Source of the DNA: Cordyceps javanica
Taxonomy: Eukaryota; Ascomycota; Sordariomycetes; Hypocreales; Cordycipitaceae
Length of the DNA stretch: 64,000 bases
Reading direction: 5' to 3'
Assembly: GCA_036850795.1 (NCBI GenBank)
Contig: JAAECO010000007.1
Coordinates: 2,959,001-3,023,000, forward strand
The notes under the pieces were generated by a model. It did not search any database. It saw nothing but the letters and a program-made list of their open reading frames with translations, and was not told the DNA's origin. Shown here piece after piece: positions 1-10,700 of the stretch (positions are counted from its first letter, which is position 1; each line of letters begins with the position of its first letter). A program made the translations under genes and the position numbers.

Positions 1-481
1 GCCGAAGCGATCCCAAAGCGTTATTCGCCAAGAGTCTCCATCGACGCAAGTATAGATTGGCAGGCACGTTCTGGCAAAGAGTAAACACATTACAGCGCTT
101 CCCGTCATGCAAACTTAATCTCCGAGCCGGGGCCTGGCGGACGCCATCTCGGGGTTATATTTTAGTGCACGATATAGATCGCGCAGAGATTGGCGACTCG
201 GTGATAAGGCTGCCGCCCTGTGTGCAATGCATAAGCAGAATTTCGGAAGCGTAGCCATCGTAATTCCTCCTTTGTCCGAAAAAGCTATGACGACACTCCA
301 AACTCGGATAGTTGGTAGAAATTATTGCGTCAGTTGTCGTCTCGAGGGAAACTGATAGCAAGCGGGACAGTTGGTTCCCTCACAATAGCGAGCACACGCC
401 GTCGAGCAGTGGCCCAACCCCCAAAGTTCCACCAATCATTGCATTCTACAAACGTTACCGCTAGGCGGTAACCAAAATGTG
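1..481. other. Intergenic, no gene recognised
   Basis: No reading frame here has convincing coding character. The short open frames on both strands overlap each other and match nothing I recognise. The stretch lies downstream of the stop codon of the minus-strand regulator that ends at 482, so part of it is probably that gene's 3' untranslated region. Confidence 0.5.
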
Positions 482-2531
482 TCATGACCTGGTCAAATGT
501 CGCAAGACCCTGAGCCCATCTGCGTACGCGTTCCGGCCCATCGTCTTGGCGTGGTCGTCGGCCTCATCCACGACGTCCTCGCTGAGCACGCCAACCAGCC
601 TTGCCACCACCGGAGGAGGCGGTTCCTCCAAAGCGCTGCGGATCCCGGCCAAGATCAGCGCAGCACTCATCGTGGCATACAGTATGGGCCACGAGTTGGT
701 CATTGTCGCCGACAGCGGCTTCAGCGTGCAGTAAGCGGCAACGAGGTCGTCGAGGCTCCGCATCATGTCCTCCAGGTGCTCCGCGCGCCGGGCCGCCCCG
801 AGCGCGCAGGACAGCGCGGAGACGCGGAGAATCTCTGCCCTGCAGTGGTTGATGTGGATCAGCGACACCAGCTGCTCGACGCGCCGGTGGATCGTGCTGG
901 GCTTGGTGCCGCTTCGTGGGCCGTACGGGGGAATGACCTCGAGGTTGGCGAGGCTCTGCAGATAGCGTGCCGTTGTGGACGACGGGACGTCGTCGCCCGC
1001 GCCGAGCTCGTGGAGCGGCTCGAGCTGCCAGTTCAGCTTCAGCTTGTGGATGGCTCCTGTCCAGGAGCAAAAGGTGGGAAACGTCACGCCGTGGACAATG
1101 TGCAGGTCCTGCCGGTCGAGCCCGGCGACAAAACTGCTCGGCCTGCGCCCGAACGCGAGTGATAGGGAAGAGTCCAAGAACCAGATTGCGCTCCAGAGAG
1201 GATGGATGGCGGCACACCATTCCGTGCTGTCATTCATATTGACGTGCAGCCCGATGGATTGGGCATTTTGAGCCGTCGTTCCTACAGTGCCGTGTAAGAC
1301 GCTTGCAACTCTGCGCGACCGGGCAGGCGAGTCAGCAAGGAAAACGTACCAATCAGACTCCATGCCATTCCAGGATTGGCGTCATTTGCAATAACAAGCT
1401 CAATCATCAAGAGAGCCTGTATTGTTGCTTCGGACGGCATTCCGAATAGATTTGCCAGCCGCAGGCACTCAAACGCGGCAGCCACTATATGAGTCATGTT
1501 AGAGGATGCCTGTTTCGGGACGTGCACGCGTACCGAATACCCTCGCCTTGAGAAGACGATCGCTTGCTGCTTCATTATCGTAGAACTGGCAGCCACATGC
1601 CAAGACGCCAAAAAGCACCCCGTACCAGGCGGCGTCCTGAAAGGAGCCCTCGCTGGCAGCTAGTTGGAGCGCCTTGGCAATGCCCTCGTCGCCCAGCGCC
1701 TGCAAAAAGTCACAGAATCGACTCTCGAAAACTTGCGAGTTTAACAGAAATGGATAAAACGGAAGTACATTTTGGTCAAAATTGCGATAATAGCTTTATT
1801 TTTGTATTTAAAAATTTCGCAATCGATTTACAACGAGTTAGCCGAGAGACCACACCCGGAATGATTGAGTGCAGAAGGAAAAAGTGCTCCCACCTCAGGC
1901 AAACCTCCACAGCAGGAAGGGACTCGAGAATGTGCTTCAACGACACATCTCCGGCAAAGGACCAGAGCGATCCGAACGGGTGCAGCGTGGTGCGATTCGT
2001 CAGGCCAAATGCCGACTCGATGGATACGTTGCTCGGCAACAGGGGCCGGTCTGGCGCATGGTGGTCAGCGACGAGCGCCCGAAAAAAGCTCGCCGCGCAG
2101 TTCCGGCCAAGGTAGATGCTTTCTCTGGTCGTGCCGTCGATTTCACGAGTTGGTTTCAGGCGCCGATACGCGCCGTCCAGCAGCGCAATCGGCCCCGGCC
2201 CCGGCCCCGGCGCAGCACTGGCTCGGCCGGTCGCCGCGCCGCCCTCGGGCGGGGCAATCCGAACCGCCGTAGGGTGCGGTGGCTGAGTGGTATGTGGGCT
2301 GCTTTCTGTGGAATCGCGTTGTCGAGGCGTGGGAAGCTTGGACAGGGACTGCGTCTCGCGGCCGGAAAGCTGATCACCACTCGGACTTTCGACCCTGCAC
2401 AGATGGGCGTGGTCGCGCCGCTTGCAGGTTGCGCAGGGCGAACGCCGGTCGCACCGGACTTTGCGCTCACGGCAGGGCCAGCAGCTTACCGGCCTCCTGT
2501 TTCTCTTCCTTTTTTGTCGCTGGTCATCCAT
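482..2531 (-). CDS. Zn2Cys6 (GAL4-type) transcription factor, four exons
   Basis: This is a fungal binuclear zinc cluster regulator expected to bind DNA in the nucleus. The model is complement(482..1281, 1350..1484, 1534..1793, 1894..2531), 610 aa; exon phases agree and the total is divisible by three. The zinc cluster lies near residues 15-45, with spacing CX2CX6CX5CX2CX8C, after a basic stretch (KRKRNRR). The C-terminal half carries the fungal-specific TF domain, including the segment AQNAQSIGLH just after the third intron. Intron 1534/1485 has a TCTAAC branch site; the other introns are about 70-100 nt. The first in-frame ATG is at 2531; a GTG further upstream is not a plausible start. Intron 1 (1893..1794) is the least certain, being chosen by phase and the first AG after a CTAAC. 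Target genes are unknown. Neither neighbour suggests an obvious pathway. Confidence 0.75.
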
Positions 2532-3164
2532 GTCATGCGCATTTCTTGAGACCGAGCCCGTCTTATGATTCACAATGTGTATGTGTCTGAGAAGGGATAG
2601 AAGTCGTAGCGAATGCTCCGTAGAGTTAGTGGGACGATTTAACCCCGAGCTCTACTAGATGTATTGCGGTACGGGGTCTTTACTCGGAGTTAGGCCCCGC
2701 CTTATATCGCTTGTCTGAGTCGAATGTCTCTTTCTCTCCCGCCCGCCCACAAAGGTGGCGTCAACTCATGTGCAAGTTTATTTCCGCGACTCTCGGCATC
2801 GACAAGCGACCCAACTGCTTCGGTGCTGTTGAGGCAGGAGAGAAATAAAAATGCCCGCCACAATCGACTACTACTTGATGGTTACCAGAAAAGCAAAATG
2901 CTACTGGCGGGGACTATAGGAAGCTGCCTCAATTACCCAGCATTTCGTCATGCATGACAATGGCATGGCTGCTCGTCAAAGTCATATTTTTCAGAATAAT
3001 ATCGACAGTGGATTTCATTGAAGCAAATGGCGTTTCGATTCATAGCTAGTTCAACGAAAAATTAAGTAGCGGCTACAAGGCTAGTGAATATTAGGCTGCT
3101 TTGCTATTCATATCATAATGGGACTACCGCAACGCAGTGGTTCTTTTCGCAGCCCGTGGCCGTC
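2532..3164. other. Intergenic region upstream of the regulator
   Basis: About 630 bp between the start of the minus-strand regulator and the stop of the minus-strand DUF3632 gene. It probably holds the regulator's promoter and the 3' end of its neighbour. I see no coding sequence or clear repeat in it. Confidence 0.5.
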
Positions 3165-4067
3165 TCACTCCGGCAGACCCGTCTCTCTCACATGAGCGAG
3201 GGCACTTTCCGCAGCCTCGCTTGCGGCGCCGCCAAAAGATTTGGCCTCCTCCAGCCTCTTGAGCCAAAACCGCCACCGGTCAATGCTCATCGGGCCCGGC
3301 GGCCACAGCCTGCCCTCCCTCTCCAGGGCCCAGCTCGTCTCCTTCCTCGTCGCGCCGTCGGCGAACCGTTTGCCGGCGACGCGGATCCAGACGGCGGCGG
3401 CCGGAATCTCAAAGTCCCGGACCACATCTTCCTGCCTCTCGAGCGCGTCCGACAGGCACTCGTACCCCCAGCTGAGCGGGAGGATGCCGTCTTCCGCGCT
3501 GCCCGGGGCCGCCTGCTGCGCGTTGACGACTCCCGCGCCCGCGACGGCGCAGGCGGCCTCGACGTACGCGCGGTGCACGTGCGCGTCGCGCCTCAGCTCC
3601 CTGGACAGCCGGTCTCTTGTGGCCAGCGCCTTGCGCCAGTGCGACTGCTTCCAGGAGTCGGACCACGAGTCGCCAAACGACTTGAGCCCCTTCCAGATCG
3701 GGCGGCCGGCGTCGTCGACTCCCGGAACGGCATCCAGCTCCCGCAGCAGCGTGACCAGGGCCGGTGTGTAGTTTTCTGACAGCTCAAAGAGCGCGTCCTC
3801 GATGATGCCGAAAACACGATCGCGCAGGTCTGTCTCGGATTCCGAGACGTCTGGCGCCGGGGCGGTCAGGGCCGCCACCGTATCCTTGACGTTGGACTCG
3901 CCGTGAAGGTACCGCCCGAGCGCGGCTGCTTGGAGAGGCAGCGCGCCAGTTTCGGCCTCGCCATCGACAGGAGCAGTGTGCGCATCCAGCCACTCGCTAG
4001 TGAGAGGGAGATTGAAGTGGTCAACGTCGACTGACTTGCACGTCATTTCCGCGCTGCCAGAAGCCAT
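3165..4067 (-). CDS. DUF3632-type hypothetical protein
   Basis: A single-exon frame of 300 aa with an ATG at 4067. It is rich in Trp, Glu and Ala with no signal peptide or membrane span, so it is probably soluble and cytoplasmic. The layout resembles the fungal DUF3632 family: a helical N-terminal half, a central segment with several Trp (KGLKSFGDSWSDSW), then a C-terminal block with SWALEREGRLWPPGPM and DRWRFWLKRLEEA, which matches the family's W..RL-type ending. Function is unknown in this family. High GC and sustained codon structure on this strand support it as a real gene; the open frames on the plus strand here are shadows. Confidence 0.75.
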   Translation of the reverse strand: MASGSAEMTCKSVDVDHFNLPLTSEWLDAHTAPVDGEAETGALPLQAAALGRYLHGESNVKDTVAALTAPAPDVSESETDLRDRVFGIIEDALFELSENYTPALVTLLRELDAVPGVDDAGRPIWKGLKSFGDSWSDSWKQSHWRKALATRDRLSRELRRDAHVHRAYVEAACAVAGAGVVNAQQAAPGSAEDGILPLSWGYECLSDALERQEDVVRDFEIPAAAVWIRVAGKRFADGATRKETSWALEREGRLWPPGPMSIDRWRFWLKRLEEAKSFGGAASEAAESALAHVRETGLPE

Positions 4068-4873
4068 TGTGATAACTTGTAGAAGGCTCGTCTCTCGCCG
4101 AAAAACTACAATATGGAAGCCGGAGATGCTATATTAGATTGCAAAGGACGAGTAGTTGTTTCTCCTTCTCTCAAGAGATAGTCAATCGAGACAGGTATTG
4201 TAGAACTCGGGATGCATTGTGGCGGGGAGGCCTTTCGCGTTACGTATGCTTAAACTCGAATATACTAGGCTGCAGATTGAGCAGGGAACAAGGTCTGCTG
4301 ATGTCATGGTGGGGCCAGCCAGTCGCTTCTTCGATCCACGGATATTCCAAAAAGTATGCCTAGATTGCTGGTAGTGTACCTTGCGCGAGGCAGGCCGGAT
4401 GGCTGGGCATGCAGCCTCGCAGCCTCGCTTGCTTCACCGTAGCCGGGCTAATAAACGACTGGTGAACACTGTCTCGAGCCGGTAGTTCCAGAAAACCCAC
4501 AATATCAGCGCCGCCAGGCTGAGCAGCCGGCCAGCGGCTTACAGAGGCTGCCGAAGTTCCGTTGTCAGATCACCCATGCGGTATTGATCTGAGATCGGCA
4601 GGTCTAATTGCTCATCAATGTCATATTCGGAAGTGCCCGGCTGGCCACAATGTAAGCAGCACCGCGGCCATGAGCCAGCTAGGTCGACCAATAGCGTAGT
4701 TGCCAGCGACATTGAAGCAAGTTTGTCTGAGACAGCCTGTACAAATGTGTCCAACGCCGGACAGGCTGAGCAGAAAACAAAAAAACCAGAAAATCATCTT
4801 ACACAGGAAACCGGGCGCTAGGATGTGCGGATTAAAAGCTCGTGGATCTTCGAAGCCGTGTCTACGCAATACA
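4068..4873. other. Intergenic promoter region between divergent genes
   Basis: This separates the DUF3632 gene (minus) from the secreted ribonuclease gene (plus), so it should hold both promoters. No coding sequence was recognised. The sequence from about 4770 to 4980 is A-rich, as in many fungal 5' leaders. Confidence 0.45.
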
Positions 4874-4879
4874 TATAAA
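4874..4879 (+). promoter_or_regulatory. TATA-box-like element of the ribonuclease gene
   Basis: TATAAA lies 103 bp before the ATG at 4982, in a plausible position for a TATA element of the secreted ribonuclease gene. Confidence 0.4.
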
Positions 4880-4981
4880 GCCGCTGCTGCACTGCTTAAA
4901 CAATTGTTAAAAAATAAAAAAACATCCCATATCTTAGTCACTTCGATAGTTCTATCAACAACCGTTCGACCCTCTGCCACC

Positions 4982-5570
4982 ATGAAATTCACGCTTGCAG
5001 CCTCCTTTGTCCTGTTCAGTCTCTCTACGGCCCTGCCGGCCGAGGAGTTCTCCGAGCTTGATGAGCGCGCAGAGCCATCAAACGCCCCCATTGACGTATT
5101 TGAACCTTTTGTCTGCCCGCAAGACCAGACCGGCTAACCGTAATGCTCTCTAGTGGGACGGCCCGAACGCATCCGCTAGTGTCAAGTGCGGAAAGAATAC
5201 CTACGACGGCCACGACATCTACCTCGCCACCCAGCATGCCGTCAACCTCGGGCTGCTGAGTCCGCCAGAGACTCGCGGTGCCAAAAAGTACCCGCACCCT
5301 TTCGACCACGACGACAGCAAGGGTGTCAAGCTGCACTTCCCGGCGCACTGCCCCGAAAACGACCCGCACAGGCAGGAGTACCCTCTCGTCAAGAACGGGC
5401 CGTACAATGGCGGCAAGAGCAACAAAAAGTACGGCGACGAGCGCGTCGTCTTCTACTACGACGGCAAGGCTCAGGGCGTGGACGGACACCCTTTGGTGTA
5501 TTACTGCGGCCTCATGACACACGAGGGTGCCGCAACGGGGGGCTTTGTTCAGTGCCCTAGCGGAAAATAA
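4982..5570 (+). CDS. Secreted guanyl-type ribonuclease (T1/U2-like family)
   Basis: The model is join(4982..5095, 5154..5570), 176 aa; the 58-nt intron has a CTAAC branch site 15 nt before its AG. Residues 1-18 form a signal peptide, followed by an acidic propeptide-like stretch ending near DERAEP. The mature part carries all four signatures of the RNase T1/N1/U2 fold: a YPH motif (catalytic His), QEYPL (catalytic Glu), ERVVF (catalytic Arg) and MTHEGA (second catalytic His). Cysteines in the CGKNTY, AHCPEN, YYCG and FVQCP segments would form disulfides. The expected reaction is cleavage of single-stranded RNA after purines. The YCG.MTH block and the extra Cys before EYP also occur in ribotoxin relatives, so true ribotoxin activity cannot be excluded, but the loops look shorter and closer to U2-type enzymes. 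Confidence 0.8.
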
Positions 5571-7753
5571 GTCTGAGGCTTGCCGCGGAATAGATTAGGA
5601 CTGAATCGTGGATTACTATGTACGTTTCGTAATCTATCAATTAAAGTGTGATTGGGAGCTGGGTTATGCTACTTTATATCTCCGACTCTTTATGCAAAAG
5701 CTGTTCCTGAGGTACCAAACCTGCCACGAAGCCTACCCCGGCCGAGTCCATCACGGCGTTCGGCTCACGCAGGTAGCACACAGAGCCTTACGAGACATGT
5801 ACGGCTTGCAGCAGCATCTTGCTAGATTGTATTGCCTCCAGCTTTTATGCAGGTCTCTCTTTTCATGACCGCAACACCAGCTGAGAGGTCAACCCAGTGT
5901 AGTTTGCGGTGCGGTTATTGGCGAATGTCCCCCGGTTCGCCATATATGTAACGCCCACAGGCAGCACGAAACCGAACCAGTATCTCAGTAGTTATAATGC
6001 CCGTGAAATTGCCGTAAGCGCAACCGGGTCAGCGGTGGCGAGTGCCGATGTCGGACGGAAGATCAGATTCTGGCCGAATGCCACACCTGCAGGCAGCCAG
6101 AGCGATCAAGCTTGAGCAGAAGAGCCGTGTATATGAACAAAGTACGAAATGCATGCAGAGATTGAGATGTACTGATCCCTCCCAACTACTGTATGCCAGA
6201 AACTAGCAAGGGAGTATTAACATAGGAAAGCAGAAGGGAAGAGAGAGAAGGAATATCTTATGTAATGAAGGAGCTATCTTCTACCTAGGGGTATTACTAT
6301 ATATATATATAAGTTATATGGGAATATTTCTCCGGTTCCGTGCACCGGTCTCAACATCTAGGTCTGTGAGTTTCGTATTACATGAGCAGCTCTACGACTC
6401 CGGCATCGTACTCAAGACTTCAACGATTTTATAAGCGTCCTGATGAGGCAAGCCGGTGCCTTGCCAACGCCAATTCCATGTTCGCGCCCAGCTTACGCCT
6501 CGGGCATCGTCGAGCACCAAGACAGGCGGTGCATTGAAAGGCAACATTGGCGCAGTCCATTCAATTGCCGTAGTTTTCTACAGTAGCCCAGCATTAATGC
6601 ATATATGCCTCATGCAGCATGCAGCCACCTGGTCAGGCGGACTGTCAGGCAGCTTCGCTACTGCAGCACCCAACAGTAGCTTGCCACCTCTGCCTCCGCC
6701 TCGAAAGGTGGCAGAGGAGGAAGGGGCTACAACGAGTGGTCGGGAGAAAGTAATACCAGCAGTACCGGGTCCGCATCGGTAATGTATATGCTATGTATAT
6801 GACATGTATATATGCTATATGGTAGGCATCTTCAAAGTTAAGGGTGCGTATATGAAAGAAAAAGTAGAAGAAAATAAATAACGGAAATAAAAAGCATGAA
6901 AATAAAGATCAAGATCAAGATAGAGAACAAAAGATCTCGCTGTGAGCCAGCCGCGGCGTCATCGTAGTCGACACACATCTTCGCGGCGGTCAGGGCCGAT
7001 GGATGCTAGCATTTTTCTACTTGTTCTCCCCCTCCTTCTTCTCCTTCTTCTCTCAAAGGTGCAGAGAAGGAGTGAAAGCCTGACCAAGACGCATGCGAGA
7101 AGAGGCAGCGTGTCATTGACGGTGCAGTGCACGAGGCCGACAGCGACGGCTAGGCGTTCTGCCGCTTTTTGCCCCGCTCTGATCTACAGGTATTTCATGC
7201 CGACCATGTCTGAGAAACCTCACCCCGCAACTTTATCTGCCGTCGATGGAATGGCGTGCCAGAGGGGTTGCTCGGGCGTGCTGTGGGGTTATAGTAACTG
7301 GCCAACTACCTCACGAGCCAGAGTAAGAGGCAGGCGAGCGAATTTAGGCGAATCCAGGCGAACCAAGGTAAATGAAGGAAGTACAAGACAAACACGAGGG
7401 TCAGACCTACGTGCGAAGAACACCCAGACTCGACAGATTGCAGCATTCGGCGAATCCAGGTGGAGCAATGCGCAGCCAGGCGAACCAAGCTCAACCGAGG
7501 AAATGCAAGGCAAAAGCACAGGTTCAGCCTACATGCGAAGAACACCTAGACTCGGCATATTGCAGTATTTAGCGCATGCATGTTTCACTTCGTTGGCAAC
7601 TGCAAAGTGACGAGCTACAGCAACGGAGGCTTGGTAGTATGGACTTTGGGCGAGACTCGCTTGGGTCGAGTATAAAATGCTGTACAATCTCGACTGGGAA
7701 GCCACTTCCAGGAATTGGCTCGGCAAGACCTACCAATCTAGAGCAACTTAGTC
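5571..7753. other. 2.2-kb gene-free region with decayed repeats
   Basis: No gene was recognised. The stretch holds A/T-rich patches (around 6290-6330 and 6780-6930), pyrimidine/purine inverted segments near 6680-6730 and 7025-7075, and the diverged tandem repeat listed at 7357..7570. A 35-nt segment at 5684..5718 matches 10600..10634 with only transition differences. The longest open frames here start at non-ATG codons and have repeat-driven composition. Confidence 0.5.
7357..7570. repeat. Diverged tandem duplication, about 122-bp period
   Basis: Two copies of a roughly 92-bp core begin with GGCGAACCAAG at 7357 and 7479. They share the blocks TGCGAAGAACACC and ATTGCAG in the same order. The short word GGCGAATCCAGG recurs between and before them. 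The copies differ at many positions, so the duplication is old. It is not part of any gene I can support. Confidence 0.6.
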
Positions 7754-10012
7754 ATGGAAATCATCTACGAGCTCTCTGAAAGAGGTGGCTTGACCGAAGA
7801 CGTCCTTCAAGGAGTCCCTGTATCAGAGATAAACAAGCTCCATGCAGAGAGCAAACTGACACCGCTTGGGATTGCTCTCTGGAAGGGCCACGCAGAGTGC
7901 GCTAAACTCCTCCTCAAATACAAAGCTGACCCCGATGGTGGCCGCAAAGGCCGGCCACCTCTGTGGGTTGCCACCTTGAAGGCGCCCACATCCCAGGCCG
8001 AGGGACTGATCCAGCTTCTTCTCGACCATAATGCCGACGCCTCGCTCGCATCCCAAGTTTTAGCCACTGACAAGGGCTCCACGCCGCTATGGAACGCGGT
8101 AAAGACGCGCAAGAGCCCCGAGGTAATTAGCCGACTTGTCGATGCTGGCGCCGATCCCCTCCACATAGTGGCGGAGGATAATACATCAGCGTATCACCTG
8201 GCCAAAAGCTTCAATGATCACGCTCGGCTTAGCGCTATGCGAGCCCGCGCAGATCGCACGCCAGACAAGCTCGCTCAGACGTCTCTAGCCGTGTCTCTGA
8301 TTGGAGCAATTATCTGGTTGGCGAATGCGAACATCAGGGTCTCAGCGGCAGCTGGGGCAGTGGCGATTGGGGCGGCTGGCATGGCAGCCGCTTCAGCGAT
8401 GGAGGCCAAGGATGCAATTCTCCAACGATGTAAGATGAGGGGCTGGCTGAATGAAAGATTCAAAAAGGTGAGAGTTTTGTATTTGTCTATGGAGATTTGC
8501 TTCCGTTTTATGGCGAATAGCTGACCATGTTTGAGCAGTTCGAACCTAAATCCGTACACGAAGACGATGAAAACGCCAAGGCAGAATTTCGAAAACACAT
8601 ACGAGATTTCATTTCGGAGAAGCGGTTAGAATATTTTTTCCCAATATATAGTACCTTTCTCGACAATGTTGTCAACGGGGCGGTAAAGCTAGACCGTGAC
8701 CCGAACAACTTGTTGAACACAAAGGATTTGGCTCGCCTAGCCCTCTACAAGCCGATTTTGTATTGCGGTAAGGATCTCCGCCAATCTTTGAGAAGCTGAG
8801 CACCAGCAGCCTGACAACACATGCACAGATGACAGCGGATCCATGAACAAAACAACGGTTGGGGATAGGACACGCTGGACCGACCAGGCGGACCTTGTGC
8901 ATCGCATTGCGTCCATCACCACCCGCATAATCCCTGAAGAAGGTGGTATTGACCTGCGCTTCATCAACAAGGAGGAGGGCTCGTCTAAACTCTCACCGGA
9001 CCAAGTCAAAGAGCTGACGAACGGGATGATTCCGGATGGCGGGACAGAGATTGGCACCAACTTGAAGAGCAAGGTGCTCGACCCTTTCTTCAAGGAACCG
9101 TTCAGAAAAAGAAAACTCCTACGCCCTTTACTAATCTCCATTACTATGGATGGCGCCCCTGGATCTGCAGAGGAACCGAAGACAGCCAAACCAAACGACT
9201 CTAAGGATGACGCCCCTAGATCTGCAGAGGAACCGAAGACAGCCAAACCAAACGACTCTAAGAATGGCGCCACTGGATCTGCAGAGGAACCGAAAACAGC
9301 CAAACCAAACGACTCTAAGAATAGCGCCACTGGATCTGCAGAAGAACCGAAGACAGCCAAACCAAACGACTCTAAGAATAGCGCCACTGGATCTGCAGAG
9401 GAACCGAAGACAGCCAAACCAAACGACTCTAAGAATGGCGCCACTGGGTCTGCAGAGGAACCGAAGACAAAGGAAACAAAAGACACTACGGATGCCGCCT
9501 CTGGATCTGCAGCGGGAACGGAGACAACCGACACTCTCACAGACGTCATCAAAGCCTGCGGCCAATATTTACGGGTAAAAGGCCTCCCTCGCACTTGTAA
9601 GCCCTCCCCGCCGCCGTTGTGGTGCCAGTTCGTCGCATCAAGCTGACAGGCGTCCGCAGTCGTTCGTTTTCAGATTAGCCAAATCGGATCAGACCCCGAG
9701 GCCGGAGCTTTCCTACACAAGCTGGAAGCCTCTGGCTTGGACGACGTGCTTCATGTCACCAGTGGTAAGTTTCATGGAAACTGCTTCAGACACTGACCTC
9801 GTACAGAGCTGATAATTACCATCAAGACCAATTGGATCAAAAATTTAGAAGACTTCATCACAACGATGCGGAACTCGAACAATGGGTACGACTGCTCCTG
9901 CCCCCCCTCTTTCTCCACAACTCGTTCGATCACTGACGCTTTCTTTTGCGAATGCTGTGCGCAGCTTCTTGAACTCTTGATGAGCCCCATCGCCTATGCA
10001 GATCCGAACTAA
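7754..10012 (+). CDS. Ankyrin repeat / von Willebrand factor A domain protein, six exons
   Basis: The model is join(7754..8467, 8539..8767, 8829..9596, 9660..9764, 9809..9885, 9965..10012), 646 aa, with consistent phases. Residues about 30-165 hold three to four ankyrin repeats (TPLGIALWKGHAECAKLLL, PPLWVATLKA, TPLWNAVKTR). A Gly/Ala-rich hydrophobic stretch at about 178-215 could be membrane-associated. From about residue 312 a vWA domain begins with the MIDAS motif CDDSGSM and continues through LRFIN, TEIGTNL and LLISITMDG; it resumes after the 57-bp repeat tract with DVIKACGQYL, FQISQIGSD and LDDVLHVTS. The end, NDAELEQWLLELLMSPI, looks like the usual C-terminus of this fungal family and fixed the last two splice sites. 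Function is unknown; ankyrin and vWA modules suggest metal-dependent protein interactions. Confidence 0.85.
9152..9525 (+). repeat. In-frame 57-bp minisatellite inside the vWA domain
   Basis: Six tandem units of 57 bp (19 codons) begin at 9152, 9209, 9266, 9323, 9380 and 9437, followed by a degenerate seventh. Each encodes a variant of GSAEEPKTAKPNDSKNGAT. Units differ by only one to three bases, which indicates recent expansion or homogenisation. Because 57 is divisible by three, copy-number change leaves the gene in frame. Confidence 0.95.
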
Positions 10013-10700
10013 ATACGTTTTTCTCGCGTGAAGCGGTTGCGATTCAAGTGTGCAGAGGGGCCCCCATCACTCCGTTGCTTATTTCCGAAAAAGGTCTTTT
10101 ACATTCAGTCTATCCCTTTGCCTGTCGAGGTTAGGTCGCTCACAGGGGGGGGGGTCGACTACTGATTAGATCTGAAGGTACTTATTCACCATAGTTATCA
10201 GACTATAAGTAGAAAGCACTAGCAGTTTCCCAAGGAACCAGATAGCTACATCGCATACGTCATAGCCTATTATAACTCGAGCTGGCCTGTGACCCCCTCA
10301 AGCTAAAGCTCAAGGGTTTATCTGATGATGGACGGCAGATGTCTTATTATAGCGTCGGCTTCTCGTCCCTCCCCCAGCGGCGAGGGCGAGGGCAAATAGG
10401 TTGCCGGGTTAAACATGGACTGCAGAGACAGACCGGCCGGTTATTTCACAAACTTGGAAAAGCTGAAAGACTCTGCAATAGCTCTTCTGTTTCATAAATT
10501 CCTGCGCCGTGGTTATGAGGAGTTCGACTTGGACATGTTATTTGGTATGGTTAAAATACATCGCTCGGCACTAGTTCTATTTGATGTAGAAACTAGAATG
10601 ACCCTTTACGCAAAAACCGTTCCCGAGGTACCAACGAACCCACCAAGCTTGGCAGTATTCCGTTGTCTATGGCTAATACTTGTAAAATTTTTCACTGCAG
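10013..10700. other. Intergenic, no gene recognised
   Basis: A plus-strand ATG frame from 10415 runs 163 codons, but its 3' part overlaps the minus-strand tubby-like gene and its sequence is unfamiliar. A poly-G run (9 G) lies near 10146. The 35-nt match to 5684..5718 lies at 10600..10634. I would not call a gene here. Confidence 0.45.

Noticed and set aside
482..2531. First Zn2Cys6 gene read as a frameshifted pseudogene
   Set aside because: The apparent frame breaks are resolved by three short introns with GT-AG ends, one with a TCTAAC branch site, and the summed exon length is an exact multiple of three.
6942..7610. 222-codon plus-strand frame
   Set aside because: It starts with GTG, contains repeat-derived sequence and shows no domain.
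9150..9578. Out-of-frame repeat peptide with RNRR-type dibasic sites, resembling a RiPP precursor such as UstA
   Set aside because: The 57-bp unit is divisible by three, so every frame stays open across it. The vWA gene frame has proper exons and domains, and this frame has no signal peptide or flanking gene structure.
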